The position numbers were made by a program, and so were the translations under genes. The notes under the pieces were generated by a model that saw nothing but the letters and a program-made list of their open reading frames with translations, was not told where the DNA came from and did no database searches. A DNA stretch of 64,000 nt, taken from Phorcus lineatus. Taxonomy: Eukaryota; Mollusca; Gastropoda; Trochida; Trochidae. This document shows positions 25,846-38,976 of this stretch, piece after piece; positions within the stretch are counted from its first letter, which is position 1; the number at the start of each line of letters is the position of its first letter. The stretch is from NCBI GenBank assembly GCA_921293015.1, contig OV121097.1, positions 16,739,924-16,803,923 on the forward strand, read 5' to 3'.

Positions 25846-27056
25846 CAGGAATGAAGGAGCTTGTTTGTTTTCGCATTGATGGTGAAAAGATTCACAAACA
25901 GAAAATATTACTCTGATGAAATCTTAGAGAACTGTATGTTTCTTTCAAACAAGAGAACAGCAACCTCTACAAAATTTAATTTTCAAACGTTTGTGAATTG
26001 AGACCAAAATGGTGTATCTCTGCTGGTGCTCCTAGTACACATTCAGTGTCAGATACATCAAAATGTCAAACTAATGCTCGCTGCATTGCCTGGTTTGAAA
26101 TTGAATATTCAGGAACTTTTACAGAGGGTTGTATGCAACGTCCAGGAACAAGAATCCATATAACTGTCCTGGAATTGATGCACTGAAAATCGTTATCGAG
26201 TCACATCTCCAGGATGGTTTAGATACAGAGGATGAAATTTCATATAAAGTTTGGGTACAAACCTTAACATAACATCCTCAAGTTCTCTGGACTTTGTTGA
26301 TGTCCAAATGCACAAACTTGACGATTTGATAGTTTACCATTACTGCAAAATCTAACCAATCCTTCTTGGCAAGACTCAAAGATCTGTTGGATGATGAGAC
26401 TGCAATATTTCTTCTTGATTTTGCGGAGAACTATTCTTTTGTAGTACAAGACGCAGTCCAGGTGTTTCACTGATAAAAGCCAGTCTTCAAGCGACTTTCC
26501 AGAACCAAATTACAACTCCAAAACAACTGTTTGATTGGGCAGTGATTGCCATTCCTGCTACAAAAAATTTGTTCGTGAAAAAAAAAGAGAACGAATCGGA
26601 AATTGACGCTTTTCATCATGCTCAACTGTTCCCGGGACAAGAAGTCACCATTCATTCATTCCAAAAAGTGAAATCAAACTGGCCATAAAACGTGTGCCAC
26701 AAAGCAATATATCAACAACAGTAACGTTAAGATAGACGAACTAGGGAAAAACGAAGATAACACCAGGATCTTTCGTTGCTGTCGTGATCGATCATGATTG
26801 GACAATTGGAAACGTAATGACTGTAGATGATGACAATCAAGACATGATCATTGATGTTCTGATTCCACGTAGAATAGAGCCCAAAACGTTCAAGACGCCA
26901 AGACGAAAGGCAAAGGTGACACTGCCTTTTGATCATGTTATCTGCAAAGTTGATGTTGACATCAGACTGAGATACAACAAGCTTTCTCTGGAGAGCTACA
27001 GGTCAATTTGCCAAAAAATTAAAGAGTTTGCTCTCGAGCATTTCGGTAGCAAATAA
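25846..27056 (+). pseudogene. Dead, internally deleted copy of a dispersed multicopy protein family (probably transposon-derived)
   Basis: Frames broken by stops still line up, in order, with a large family of uncharacterised proteins that I recall from cnidarians, insects and molluscs. Blocks: PGMKELVCFRIDGEKIHKQK; ELRPKWCISAGAPSTHSV; FLLDFAENYSFVVQDAVQVF; then directly ASLQATFQNQITTPKQLF. In the recalled family these last two blocks are separated by a long segment that is absent here. The 3' part (26784-27056, 90 codons) is an open frame ending VICKVDVDIRLRYNKLSLESYR-like, the usual C-terminal block. Residues 5' of the first block are not recognisable. Biochemical function of the family is unknown to me. 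Confidence 0.6.
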
Positions 27057-27970
27057 CTTGATATAAAATATCTAAAAGGTAATTTGATCCCCAAGGAATT
27101 TTAAATATAGTCAATTGTCATGAATTCACTGATCAACAACCCCATGAAGATCTCAAACATAGAGATGTCAATCAATGTGAAGCGTCGGTAAAATCATCTG
27201 AGTGTCGCTTTAGTAAATCACTTGCAGAAGGTGAACGGAAAATTTTACCCGCGCGGAATTTGGATATTTTGTAAAGTATACTATGGGCTACATGTGTGCA
27301 AAACATGAAGCCTCTGGCAGGTGCGCCTTTTTCTACAGACAGCTTAAAATCTAGGGCATTTTTGACACTTTTCCGAAAAGTGGGTAGATATATTTTATAA
27401 GGCAGCTATTGTAACAACAATATTGTAAGAACAAACTATATTGTCAAGAATTACTAAATTCCATCTCTTGATGCCCCAAGGAGACGAATCGAAGCATGTT
27501 TGGTGTACTTCATTCCTTCGACTTCCAAAAATTGCGAAAAGAAAACGGTCGAAAAACGTAAAAACTAAATTTTGCAGATGAAATTAAGCTTTTTTTGTCA
27601 AGCTATTATACCAAATAAATACATATGTTAAAAACGAATATAAAATTTATGGATAACCCATACCAAATTCTATCTAATATAAAAACTGTAAGCCTCTACG
27701 TCTAGAGCTGTCCACGTAAGAGACATTTAAGGCTATTAAGGGTTTTCTCTCAAAAAACGTCACATTTTGAAGACCCCTGTGTCCTAACACCCTATGCCAA
27801 ACGCAAACTATTTTGAGTATGAACACAAAATTTGTATATTCCTTCTCTGAAGATACAGTAGCATCCATTCTAATTGAAAATTCCAAAATCTATGATGTCA
27901 ACTGGGGCGATCCCTAGATTTTGGTCGATTTGAAATGGAATGACCCAATATCATTTAAGTATAAGTACAT
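27057..27970. other. Intergenic, no gene recognised
   Basis: No supported coding region, RNA or repeat. Confidence 0.35.
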
Positions 27971-28150
27971 GTAGCTATATAACATAAACAAGGTCTGACA
28001 GCGTCGTGTCTGCAATAGGACCGGAAATGCGAACTGGGTTCTGTCTACGAAGTTTACAGAGGGTAAGCGAAACCAAGGAAACCATTTCTGGTCCTATTGC
28101 AGACACGACTCTGTCACTAGTGTCAGACCTTGTTTATGTTATATAGCTAC
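27971..28150. mobile_element. MITE E, 180 bp, near-perfect palindrome
   Basis: Left arm GTAGCTATATAACATAAACA with AGGTCTGACA and CGTGTCTGCAATAGGACC. Right arm GGTCCTATTGCAGACACG with TGTCAGACCT and TGTTTATGTTATATAGCTAC. Arms of about 58 bp around a 60-bp loop. Confidence 0.8.
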
Positions 28151-30372
28151 AAGTACATATACTTACATGATATTGTAAATTCAGAGTTTGGCGCCTGTGT
28201 GCCAAAAATTTCAATCGGTGATCTACCTTGAAAGCTGATTAATCAATGTAAGATTTGACCTTATATGCCAATCCAAACGTCGCTTCCGCTAAGCTGAAGC
28301 ATAAGTTGAAATTAAGTAGTCAGTATTTGGCAGTGTCGAACAAACATCGCCTCATGTATCTCTGCAAATGACTAGCGAGGTTATGTTAAGCTTTTACTAA
28401 TTCTTTACGTGGAAGAACCCTCCTCAGCGTTCGACTAAACAGTTCACCCCTTCCTATAGATTTTCTCTCTTGCATAATCTGCGATGGCTTAGCGCACCGG
28501 GATATCCATTTGAACTGTGAATTTCGTGTGAACAGTGAAAATCAATACCTGATCTTGAAAAAACTGATGAGTTATCCCAAGAAATGTACAAAATATCAGA
28601 TGACCTCTTAATCTCATATCTGAAGATGCTTTTCAATACGGTTTTGGTCAAAGGTGTATTTCTTACAATCTGCAATATATGCATAATCATACCACTTTTA
28701 AAATGAGGTTCTAAGAACTCCATCAAATCCAACAATTTAACAACTAACATTATGGGAACAATTTTTATCCCTATTTTGTCAAGTGTTTACCAGCAAAGGT
28801 TAGATTAAACGAAATATCATTAGAAAGTCAAGTTGGGTTCGGCCCACAAGTTTCTGCCTCTCATCACGTATTCACCCTCCAAGCTTTTCTTAAATACTTT
28901 AATCATACGATGTGAACGTGCTTTGAATTATTAGCTCGTTTTCATGTTTGGCCTTCGGTAACTCATTTTCGTTTCGTTGTAAATGAGTCAAAATCATATT
29001 TAAGAATTAAATTATCAATATTACTAAAACAAATGATAATAATACAATGAACACTATCTAAGTGATGAAAACTGTGACTTTGAAAAGTCCTACACTTAAA
29101 AAAATCGGAGTAAAGACCACCTCAATATTGAAAATTTGGATCCAAATATGAACATTAGAATGCTTGACAACGTTTAAGTTGTGTACATATCTTTATCATT
29201 AAAATTTAGGAAATTAGGAGCAGATAGAAATATTTTATGTTAAAAGGAAAATATCAACTTCCTCAATAAGCAAATATGTCAAGTTTCGTTATCGATATTT
29301 TTTATTGCGTTGTACTGTACAAGTTATTAAGAGGGTCATAACTATTACTGAGAGGAAAAATATTTGTCCTATATTTGTTTCATTTTCCTTGTACCTTGTA
29401 CCAAAGAGTTACGCAGCGGATATACTATATTCAGTTTCCCTATGTGCGAACGAAAGTGAGAGATGATTACGAGTATCAAAAAAACCCAAATACTTTACTT
29501 TGATTGTTAATTTAATAATTATCAAAAATGAGTTATCATTTTTTTCAACCACGGCTATGTACAGATGAAATTGTGTCTGGAAACACAAATTTACTATTGT
29601 AGGTACAATGTGTATATGTAAATGGACACGTGAAAGCTTTGTTGCTAGCAACTTAAATGTTTGTTGATATTCACAAGCAATGGAAATAACGAACATAACT
29701 CATACTCATATTGAACTTAAGCTTTTTCAGTCTTTTCACATTTTTTACATTATCCGAAGGATAAGTCCCAAGGTCTGATATGTCTAATAAAACAACAATC
29801 AAATTAAAGTTGATAATAGAAGCATCATAATCCACATCAAAAATGGAAATAGCAACATAAATATATTTCCTCGGCACAGCAATAGTTAAAGATGCAACGA
29901 AAAAAGTGAACAAAGCTCTAGGTGAAACGTTCCACTCTTACAAAAAGTTAAACCTTACAACCTCTGTATTGTAGAGTAATATCGGCTTTCTTGATGTCCT
30001 AATAGATGTTTGCAAAAAGAGTTGTCCAAACATGGTTATCATTCGAAACAAATGTTTACAACAGTTCATTATATTACATTATTTTGACGAGTCCCTTGTG
30101 AGATTCAAATCTCCACCAATAAAGTCATGAAAGTATTGCCTGCACTGACCGTATCAACTCGAACACCGCGACCTTGAACTTAAAGGTCACGAAAATAAAC
30201 AAGAATTGTATCATTATTTACAATGTGATTCCAAATCTTACAATTTTACATGTATATGATTTCATGGGCATGTATTCATAACAGAAGGTTGATGTTGACT
30301 GACTGCGATGCAACTCAAAATACAACTCTGAAACTGCATTTGAAATAAAAGTAAAACGTAACACCATATACA
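28151..30372. other. Intergenic 3' of receptor 1, no gene recognised
   Basis: Includes the likely 3' untranslated region of receptor 1 (minus strand; AATAAA-type signals are frequent in this AT-rich sequence, so none is decisive). Minus frames of 80-98 codons lack splice or domain support. Confidence 0.35.
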
Positions 30373-33300
30373 CTACATTTTTGCTAACGAATACACATTT
30401 TCATTTGGATCGATGATATGGACTACGGTAACGCTCTTTTCACCTTTTGTACTTCCGGCATTCATCTGGTTTGACTTCCGCTTCCGTTTTTCCACGACGC
30501 TGTAAATCGGCCCTCTGGGTACGAACTCTGAACCCTTGCCCCCATCGCTGTTAGCTCTTCCATTCTTCCTTGGCGTGACCATCATGCTGGGCGTTCTTCC
30601 ATCTACGTCAGCTACAGTGAACACCGGCCCTCCATCTCCCTCAAATCGAGGCTGGTAACCGGAAGGGGCAGCACCATCACTCAGAGCCCTTTCATTTCTT
30701 CTCGACACGTTTCCAAGGCTAGCTCTTCTTCCTTCGACCTCTTCGTACTTGAAGTCATCAGTGAGAGAGAAGGTTGGTTTTTGTTTGTCCAGCAGGATGC
30801 TATCTGATATCTTCCTCTTGACCAGAGATCTTCTCGGGCTGACATCAGCGTACCTTGAATCGGGAAAGTATTGAGGAACAACAGGCGAACTAGTAGACAA
30901 TCTTTGGGCGGCAGATTTTCTGTCGTTAACCATTTCATAATCGCCTTTACCCATCGAGGAAGATGTCTTCAAATCAGTTACCCTCAGTTCAATATTGTTA
31001 GAGTAAGTTCCGTCAGTGTTTCTTAGCATAGGGCGGATCTTTTCGATGTCCTCATACTCTGTCGTTTGGTCACGGGACCAAGAGATGGAAGCGGAAGAAG
31101 GACCGCCATTTGCATTCTGGGCCCTTGGATAGGTCTTCCGCTTATCAACTTTTGCATAGATCGGTTTACCCTCTTTCTGAGATTTCGGTTCTTCAAGCTT
31201 TTCATCATCTTCTCGTCTTTTGTTTTGTTTGTAAGTTGAGCTAGAGAACCTGTTTAAAAGGTACATACATTGAACATGTGTTGCTACAAATTTCATCTTG
31301 ATATACAAATATTGACCTTAATCTATTTGACCAGGGCCTCCTTTCACAGTTACCTTAAGGACTTAATGAGGCCCTGAATTAAATGGGCAATGTTAAGGAT
31401 AATAATGACACAAGCTCTGAAAGGCTACATTGACATTCTCTCCCTAACCCATCTTTTCATATAACCTTTGTTACATGAGTTTCCTATTTCTATATTTTCA
31501 ATTCCCCAAGTCGAGACTATTAGCATAGTATAAATCTTTATTTATATTGGATCAAACACCTTGTAACTGTGTTATGCATAACATAAGTGTGTTTAATATA
31601 ATCGGAGATGTAAGACGATTATTGATCGGATAAAAACAGGGATTGTACCCTTATATAAAATTTTCCATTTATGCTATTTTGCAAAACAAGAGAAAAATGT
31701 TCAAATCTAAAAATGGAAACCAGAACAAAATCAGAAAAAACAAAATTGCTAAGGGCACCACTACACCAATAGTTAAAGAAAGTATATTACATGTTAAGTC
31801 TAATGAAATAATATTGCACCGAATTTGACGGTGCATACCCCCTCTATGTACCAAGTTCCGTTTGTTATCATGGAAACAAATGGAAACGAGAATAACCTGC
31901 AGAAACAAATAAAACAACTCCGTCAATACGTCTGTACATGTAAGAAGTTTCGTAAAATGATACTGATAGTTTTGGAGACAGAGGCCGGAAAAGGTTCCTC
32001 AACCCCATTAAGTTCAAATTGTTTCCATGGAAAGCAAAAAACATATATAAACCTGAATAACCAAAACAAACAACAAACCACTGGGTCGTACCACATAAAA
32101 CGTTTCAAGATATGGCCCGTAAACGAAAGAATGTCCGAATTATGGAATTACGTACCGTGGCGAAAACATCGTTCCTAAGCATAGCTTGAAACATTTTCTA
32201 TGATTACAATGACTTTAATTTATTCAGATACTGCATCAGGACATTGTGAACTGCTACACATATGTTTTTACCGCATATGCAATTGGTCTTATATTTCAAG
32301 TAAAACAGATCTTGTTGATACCATATTTTGATAATTCATAAATGGTAAGCAAGCATAATACAATATGGAACATGAAAAACGGACTATCTATACCCATTTA
32401 CTACCCCTATATCTCTAAAGTCAAGTAGTTGAATATCAGTCTACCACTCGCTCTCGTTCGAGAACAACATCAATGTCTAGCTTTTAACAATACTCGTGGT
32501 GCAGTATTAGTATATAACTCGCTCTCGCTCGGGACATACTGATATTTTTTACATGTGTAACCTCCATACATCATCCTTCTTATTACTCACCTCAGGCACA
32601 AACAGAGGACAACGATGGTTGTGAGAAGAATTAGGAATGTGTTGACAGCTCCGTACAAAAGAATCGCAATCTTCGGCCAGAACAGATCTGGAAACACATC
32701 ATGTATCCGTCAATCAATTGTAAACGAAATGCTTAAAAGTTCCATTTTGTACGATTTAAAAAAATATATTTGTTTAGGTTTGTTATAGGTTAATTGTGCC
32801 ATAACAATAACACCTTTTTCAGTTTAGATGAAATGGAAACTTACTTTTTTAAAACTTTTTTGTTTTCATAAGTAAATGGTTTCTTACGTCTTACTTATTA
32901 AATATTACAATTTCAACGATATAGCACTGCCATATCGGCTTAATGACTAGCGAAAAGGCATCTTAGTTGTGATTATTTCCCTGATTCTGATTCTATCTCT
33001 ATATATATCACAGCTATGAAGGGATTTTTGAAACAAGAATTTCAACCTAAATCCCTAGAAAGTCTTGATATGACATCAGCATAGAGTAAATTTCAAAATA
33101 AAGTTTTAGTCCACCGTGACTTCTTTTTTTCTCGGGATGATGTAATAGAAAACTTCAGATATCATAGAATCAAAGATAATATAATACAAAAATTGATAAA
33201 GATTCTGTTTTATAGAATTAAGAATTATATTCTTTCAATCTTAAAAGATTTAGAGATCATTAGTATGATGGTTGACCATAGCACTGGACGTCAGACATGT

Positions 33301-36300
33301 TCCTGTTGTAGGAAATACAGATGGTGCCTGCCACTGAAATAGATGAAAAAGGAGAGCCATTGACTCTGTATCTCAACATGCTTCATTTTTCATATTGTAT
33401 GGGAGGGGGGGGAGGGGGGGGGGGGGGGGGGGGGCGTGACATTGCGTCACATTTGGTCACAAAATCTGTCCAAATTATTATTTCAAATGTATGACTTAAA
33501 TGTTTTGGGCATGACTTGAGATATGTTGAAAATATAGGAGGATAGTGATAAAAAATGGATTTTTTAACTCTAATTAAAAAGAGTGGAACTGATGCTTATT
33601 TGTTGAAACGTTTCTAAAATTGTTTATCGACTGATATCGTATAATATAATATTTCTATAATATTTCTAATATATTAATATATCTGGTTATCTAGGAAACG
33701 TTTTATTCTATCATATATTAAAGAGTTTTTACTATCTAAAAAAAATCAAACTACTTTACCATCCGAGTCCACTATATTATTATTTTCCCTTAGGGACTGT
33801 TCTTCTTGTGGGATAGAAACGCTTTCTGGGTGAAGGAAAGAAGAACCTGAAAGAAATTAATAATTAATTACTTACCTTTAGCATCGTCATCGGGGGTACA
33901 AGCAGGACTTCCGGCTTGACGGTTGAATTCAAGAATACTGAAAGGATTATCTGAATATATGAAGTATGTCTCAGATTCCTCCAGGATGTATGTTAATACA
34001 GAAATATGAGATCCCGAGATGTTTTCAGCTTTTTTATTATCAATTGTTCGATTTCCACATCGAACTTTTACCTCGCTATCAAAAAGTGACATCACTTTGA
34101 TAACTGTGTCTCTGTAATGACTTCGGAGTGAGATTTCTCTATAAGCGGAGACAGATGGAACGAAAACAAAATCCCCATCAACTTTTGACAAAAGAACCAT
34201 CACTTTTTCTGTCGAGTTGAAGTAAATACTCTCACCGGGATTGAGGTGGCCATCAAACGTGTATGCGATTGAACCGGTCCTATTTGTAGATGTCACATCT
34301 TTCAATTCTTCTCGCGTACCATTGTTCAAAGTTATCGTTGTTCCATTCGTTCTGCTGATTACTTGAAAATTGAACGGAAATTGATCATCAACGGAAATTG
34401 CATACTGATCTCCGTATAAATGTAAGGGAGGTAATTGCTCGTAGGAAAGAATAGTTCCATTTTTAGAATACGCTCCACAAAACACTGCAATTGCATGGGA
34501 ACTTCTAATGAAGGTTCCTAAAAATGATCCTTTCGTATCCAACGACAACGTTTGAAAGGATTCCAACGATAAGTAAATAATAGAGCTGTCATTGTAGTGG
34601 GTATTGTTGAAAACGACCTCGTTGTCGATTCCAAGAGTGATGTTTACTTCCGTGTTCCTGTGAACTGTTGCTAGTACTAACAGAGAACTATTTTTGTCGA
34701 TTGGGGGTTTGTAATACACAATGTACTGTGTTCCTAACGAAGTAAGAGGCAGTGGATTGACATTAACTTGACTCTTCCGGTAACGCACTTTGACTGATGT
34801 TGCATTCACAAGAAAACTCTTATTTCCAGTTCCTTCTGGTGAATTTGGTATGGTTGAGATTTTGTGATCAAGGTAATCAAGACGTTGAAATGACTGTACG
34901 GAATGCCAAGAGATTGCCTCTATCACCGGCTCTTCATCTGTCTCAATGAGACTCAACAAGAAACTCTCACCTAAGATTGAAAAAAATACTTTTTGAAATA
35001 TATTTTGAAAAATGTTTTGATATTGATAGGAAATTATGATAACACTATAAATGCATTTATCTTGCGGTCAAATTGGTATATGTATTACAAATGAGGACTC
35101 ACTTAAATATTTTGTAGATGTTATTTAAAAAAATAAAGAAGAAATTTCTAAGGTATATTGAAAAATAGAAAGAATTTGTTGTTGAGATAAGCAGAACAGC
35201 TTTATCTCTGTAAACTATGTCTCTATAACTTAAAATATTTCTTACATACATTAAACGTATTGCTGTTGCATCAAGCATAGCGACTGTAGTTTTTGCCATT
35301 TCCATACGCATTTAATGCAACGTCGCATACATTCATTTCGACTATTTAGAATTCACCATATAGCCTAAAAACGTGCATATCATTTTAAAATATCATGTAG
35401 CAGATTACACTCAAGCGTATGGAAGCCTCTTAATACCAAGCGATGTATAATCTGTGCGTAACTTACATTTACGAAATATTTGTGTACGTCCGACCAAAAA
35501 ATACTGTTTTGATATTTTTAAAATAGTGTATATCAATGTTAAATGTTATCTAACAAAGCTTTTTAACCTACATAGTAACATAACCAGAGTTTTAATGTTG
35601 TATTTGCTCATATGTTCGTATCATTGTGTCAAACAACAATCATCCTTGATAGACGTCCAGTTCTGCTACGTCATGAATGAAATAAACATGACGTCATTAA
35701 CATTGCGTATTGATTAAAAACTGCAATGTACAGGTGTTAAAAGGTTTGTACGGAACCCTTGCAAATACTTATGTATTCCTATTCTAAAAAAATAATATAA
35801 ATATATAAAATACAGATATAACTTTCGATTGTATATTCTATTTAATTCAAAAAGTTTGAACAACCCAAATCGGATAAGATGAATACCTCTGCAGTCAAAG
35901 CATTTATCAAAAAGACATGGTAATAAACATCCCCCGCGAAAAAAAGCTGGGCTAAAAGATCATCGAAAAGAAATATTGCCTGCTTCTCAGTTTATATCGA
36001 GTTTGGCGGATCCAAGATAGGTGTCACTGGCCAGAGGTTCTAATTCACCTCTCCTCCCCAACCGCGTATATTGTTTTTTTTCATAAAAAGTAAAAAAGAG
36101 TGACTCTTGGCGGTGATATCGTCGAAATGAATGTATGCGACGTTGCATTAAATTTTTTTTACAGCCGCTATGCTTGATGCAACAGCAATAAGTTTAATGT
36201 ATGTAAAAAATATTTGAAGTTAAAGATATACTTTTAGAAGTATATTTCAGACTTTGACCTCAGTTTTTTCACACAGATAAAGCGGTCCTCCCCAACAGCG

Positions 36301-36526
36301 TATGTTTTTTTAAATAAAAAGTAAAAAAGAGTGACTCTTGGCGGTAGGAGTTGAACCACTATATCCCCTTTCCACGGATTGTAGCGCCGTCGAATATTGC
36401 AATACACATACAGATACTCTGTTGTTATATAAACTTATGTTCTGTAAATATAACATAACATATTGTTTACTTACATGTACAACAGCTGATGCACCACAGA
36501 GAGAAAACAGCAAAAACGACAGACAT
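30373..36526 (-). CDS. Receptor 1: IgGFc-binding-domain transmembrane protein with tyrosine-rich tail, 735 aa
   Basis: Exons: 36475-36526 (signal peptide MSVVFAVFSLWCISCCT), 33876-34970, 33760-33846, 32591-32687, 30373-31249. All have GT/AG borders and compatible phases (2208 nt). Exon 2 is one whole IgGFc-binding (FCGBP N-terminal type) domain of about 365 residues: ESFLLSLIETDEE at its start, NPLPLTSLGTQYIVYY, then AIAVFCGAYSKNG, and about 15 N-x-S/T sites. Exon 3 is a short stalk; exon 4 is a TM helix (KIAILLYGAVNTFLILL and on to CLCLR). The 291-residue tail is basic and serine-rich with tyrosine motifs YAKV, YEDI, YSNN, YEMV, YADV, YEEV and YSVV. Type I surface receptor by layout. It is transcribed away from receptor 2; the start codons are 5.1 kb apart. 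Ligand unknown; a signalling role is inferred from the tail. Confidence 0.87.
33260..33333 (-). CDS. Possible alternative terminal exon of receptor 1 (secreted form)
   Basis: A good acceptor (CATCTATTTCAG) is followed by an open stretch in the phase that fits either exon 2 or exon 3 (both end in phase 1). It encodes AGTICISYNRNMSDVQCYG plus QPSY and a stop, and has two cysteines. Use of this exon would end the protein before the TM helix. It lies in the intron between the stalk exon and the TM exon. Could equally be chance. Confidence 0.35.
33402..33434. repeat. Poly-G tract in receptor 1 intron
   Basis: Thirty of 33 bases are G on the plus strand (C in the pre-mRNA), directly upstream, in the gene's sense, of the possible alternative exon. 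Such a tract is prone to sequencing error and to length change. Confidence 0.9.
35255..36240. repeat. Foldback-type inverted repeat around receptor 1 signal-exon intron
   Basis: Arms about 35255-35343 and 36121-36235 are inverted copies (GTCGAAATGAATGTATGCGA, then CGTTGCATTAAAT, GCTATGCTTGATGCAACAGC and GTTTAATGTATGTAA). The spacer of about 780 bp holds no recognisable gene. Confidence 0.7.
36040..36405 (-). mobile_element. Repeated SINE-like segment with B-box
   Basis: The phrase CCTCCCCAAC(C/A)GCGTAT followed by AAAAAGTAAAAAAGAGTGAC and TCTTGGCGGT occurs twice (36052-36115 and 36288-36348). On the minus strand the second copy is preceded by GTGGTTCAACTCCTACCGCC, which fits a polymerase III B box. 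Probably two copies of a tRNA-derived SINE 3' region. Confidence 0.45.
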
Positions 36527-36823
36527 GTCTGAACAAAATGCAGTTCTTGCAGAGAGAAGTGGTATCATTATCAAAACAATTGACAAGGAAAATAAAAAAA
36601 AGTATTGTTTCCTTATCCAAACTTTATCAATGAAATGTAAAAATTTGGCACTTCAACTACTTCCCTATCAGTTGTTGTCAATTGATTAAATTCACCAACA
36701 GGAAACTATTTACGACAACACTGTGAATAAGATACGAAATGCACCACTTGTATAACAACACGGCACCTTTCTGTCCTCGAGGAAACATTAACCAAGCATT
36801 CAGTAAATGTAGTTCATAGTTAC

Positions 36824-37255
36824 CTTTAAAGGGGCAGGAGCAGTTTTTATAGTGAACAAAGTGATCTGAGGAAAAACGAGGAAACGTTTCATGAAAGAAC
36901 ATAATGAACATAACATGTTCGGTTAGGCTACGGGAGTTCATTTCCCTACCAATTTTCTCTCCCAACAGAGAACTTTGGCTAGGAATTAATGACGGAGCTT
37001 AATCTGTGGAGAGAGAATGGTCCCTACCTGAAATGATTAAAAGGTGTTCACACTGAAATGGCCGCAAGTACATTTCGCATTACATTTCGTACTTTCTTTT
37101 ACGGCTACGGGTAACCAGGTCGAGTAATGATGTGTTCGACCAGGGACCTTATATGTATATAAGGTCCCTGGTTCGACTCGCTGAAGATACAGCATTTGGC
37201 ATAATCATATACGCATTGTAGAGTTTAAAAAAACTACTGCTACTGTCCCTTTAAG
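36824..37255. mobile_element. MITE A copy 2
   Basis: Left CTTTAAAGGGGCAGGAGCAG; right TACTGCTACTGTCCCTTTAAGG. It contains a separate exact hairpin at about 37139-37172 (ACCAGGGACCTTATAT and its complement). Confidence 0.8.
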
Positions 37256-37855
37256 GTTTCGTTACACTTTAAACATTTAAACACCTTAATGATATAGAAC
37301 TACTTCAAATCAAAGCTTTTGTGTAAGGTTAAAGATTGTATTTAGATATAAAAAATAGCTACATTTTCATTAATAACCCAGTTTATCATTATAAAAAGAT
37401 ACAATCATGTAACTCATGTAAAACATAAACATTTCATTGCCGAATCAGTTTTTGGTATACTGCAATGCGCGATGAGAAGAGGATTTTGTCTTCATCGAAT
37501 GACTTTGAACAGTGACCTAAGGCAAAGAAATAAAGAAGAAAGCAAGTATATGATGTAACCCAAATGAGCACAAATGGTTGTCGCAAAACGTCTCCGCTGG
37601 TGCTAACCTGGATGCAGAGCTATCCGTGAGGCCATTGGTATAATTTCGTTTTGGTTATGCATTAGTCAGAAGAGCTCTGAATATACGTGGAAACTCTCTC
37701 GTGTACAAATGAAACATAGGAAGAAATCAAGAAACACAACGTGTTGCAAAACTTTCGTCTGGGTGTATATCTCGTCATAGCTAAACAGATTAGAACAGGA
37801 AGCGTAACGTATATATCGCACCGGTAAGTAAACGCAACGTAAATAGAGATTAGAG

Positions 37856-37968
37856 GAAGTGTGTCATATTTCTTTTACGAAACGAGTGTGAATTTTTTAT
37901 TACCCGAGCGAGAGCAAGGGTTATACACATATTCGCGTGGGTTTCGTAAAAGTCATATGACACATTCC
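37856..37968. repeat. Short inverted repeat
   Basis: GTGTCATATTTCTTTTACGA and TTTCGTAAAAGTCATATGAC are inverted copies about 60 bp apart. MITE-like, family not identified. Confidence 0.55.
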
Positions 37969-38510
37969 CGATGATACAAATTTCTTTGTTACCGATTCTT
38001 TTCCATTTCAAACGCATGGAACTATTCAGAAAAGGCTTCCTTCCCTTGCTATGGCCCGCTCCAGTGACGTCACGAACAATGGTTTTATGACGTCACAGGC
38101 GACGATATACGGTAACTCGCGCTCAGACAATCGTTGCTAGGCAAGGGTGATATGGGTACATGTGCTCATATTAAAAATAATGAATACCCATTTTGGTAAT
38201 AAACGTTATATGAATATATGAATATGACTAAAAGCTTTCATATTAAGGGTTAGTGGTTTTGTTAAATACTACAAGGACTTGTAAGGGGTATCGAAAAGGG
38301 GATTGAGTTTAAAATTTTGGTTGCAAGAATTGTTTTGCTTCAAATTTGACCCTTTTCGATGGTAACAGAAACCAATTGTACATGAGTGATGGCATGAATT
38401 AAGCCTGTTTAGACTATATTTACAACTTTTCTGGTTATTCATTCAATATGGCTACAACATAGTTTGTAGCTTCCTTCATTTACATTTGACTGAATGTGAT
38501 TTTTGAAATT

Positions 38511-38976
38511 GTTAAGTGATACAGAGTATGTTTTATATTTTTTTAGCTTTAATAAGAACGTAAGTACCATATTCCGTAGTTATGTTGAAATTAACTTGCA
38601 TCTCTATCTTTAAAACTACCTTAATTATGCACTTTTCTTGTTTTTCAATGACAATAAAAAAACTCAATAAATATCAATAAATAGAGATTCATGTAGTTTA
38701 GTTAAATGGCCTTCTTAACACTACCAACCAATATTTGTCGTTGTTTCTACAGTTAATACGTTTCCAAAATTATGCTTAAGTCATTGTTGCTCGTCATTGT
38801 CCGGTTTCGATCACAAATCATGACTTTAACCAGTTTGTCCACGTTATTTTAAACTGATAAGTAACTGATAACTAACACACTAGTAATTTTCAGAAACAAC
38901 CACCACTTCTCGATAAAATCAACCATTAGTTAAGTTTGATGTATTAATATATAACAACATACTCTGTGCCCATTTA
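38511..38976. mobile_element. MITE B copy 2
   Basis: Left GTGATACAGAGTATGTTTTA; right AACATACTCTGTGCCCATTT. Core with AATTATGCTTAAGTCATTG and TGTCCGGTTTCGATCACAAA in the middle. Confidence 0.75.

Noticed and set aside
28454-28750. 98-codon minus frame as last exon of an unknown gene
   Set aside because: No homology I recognise and no convincing acceptor with consistent phase.
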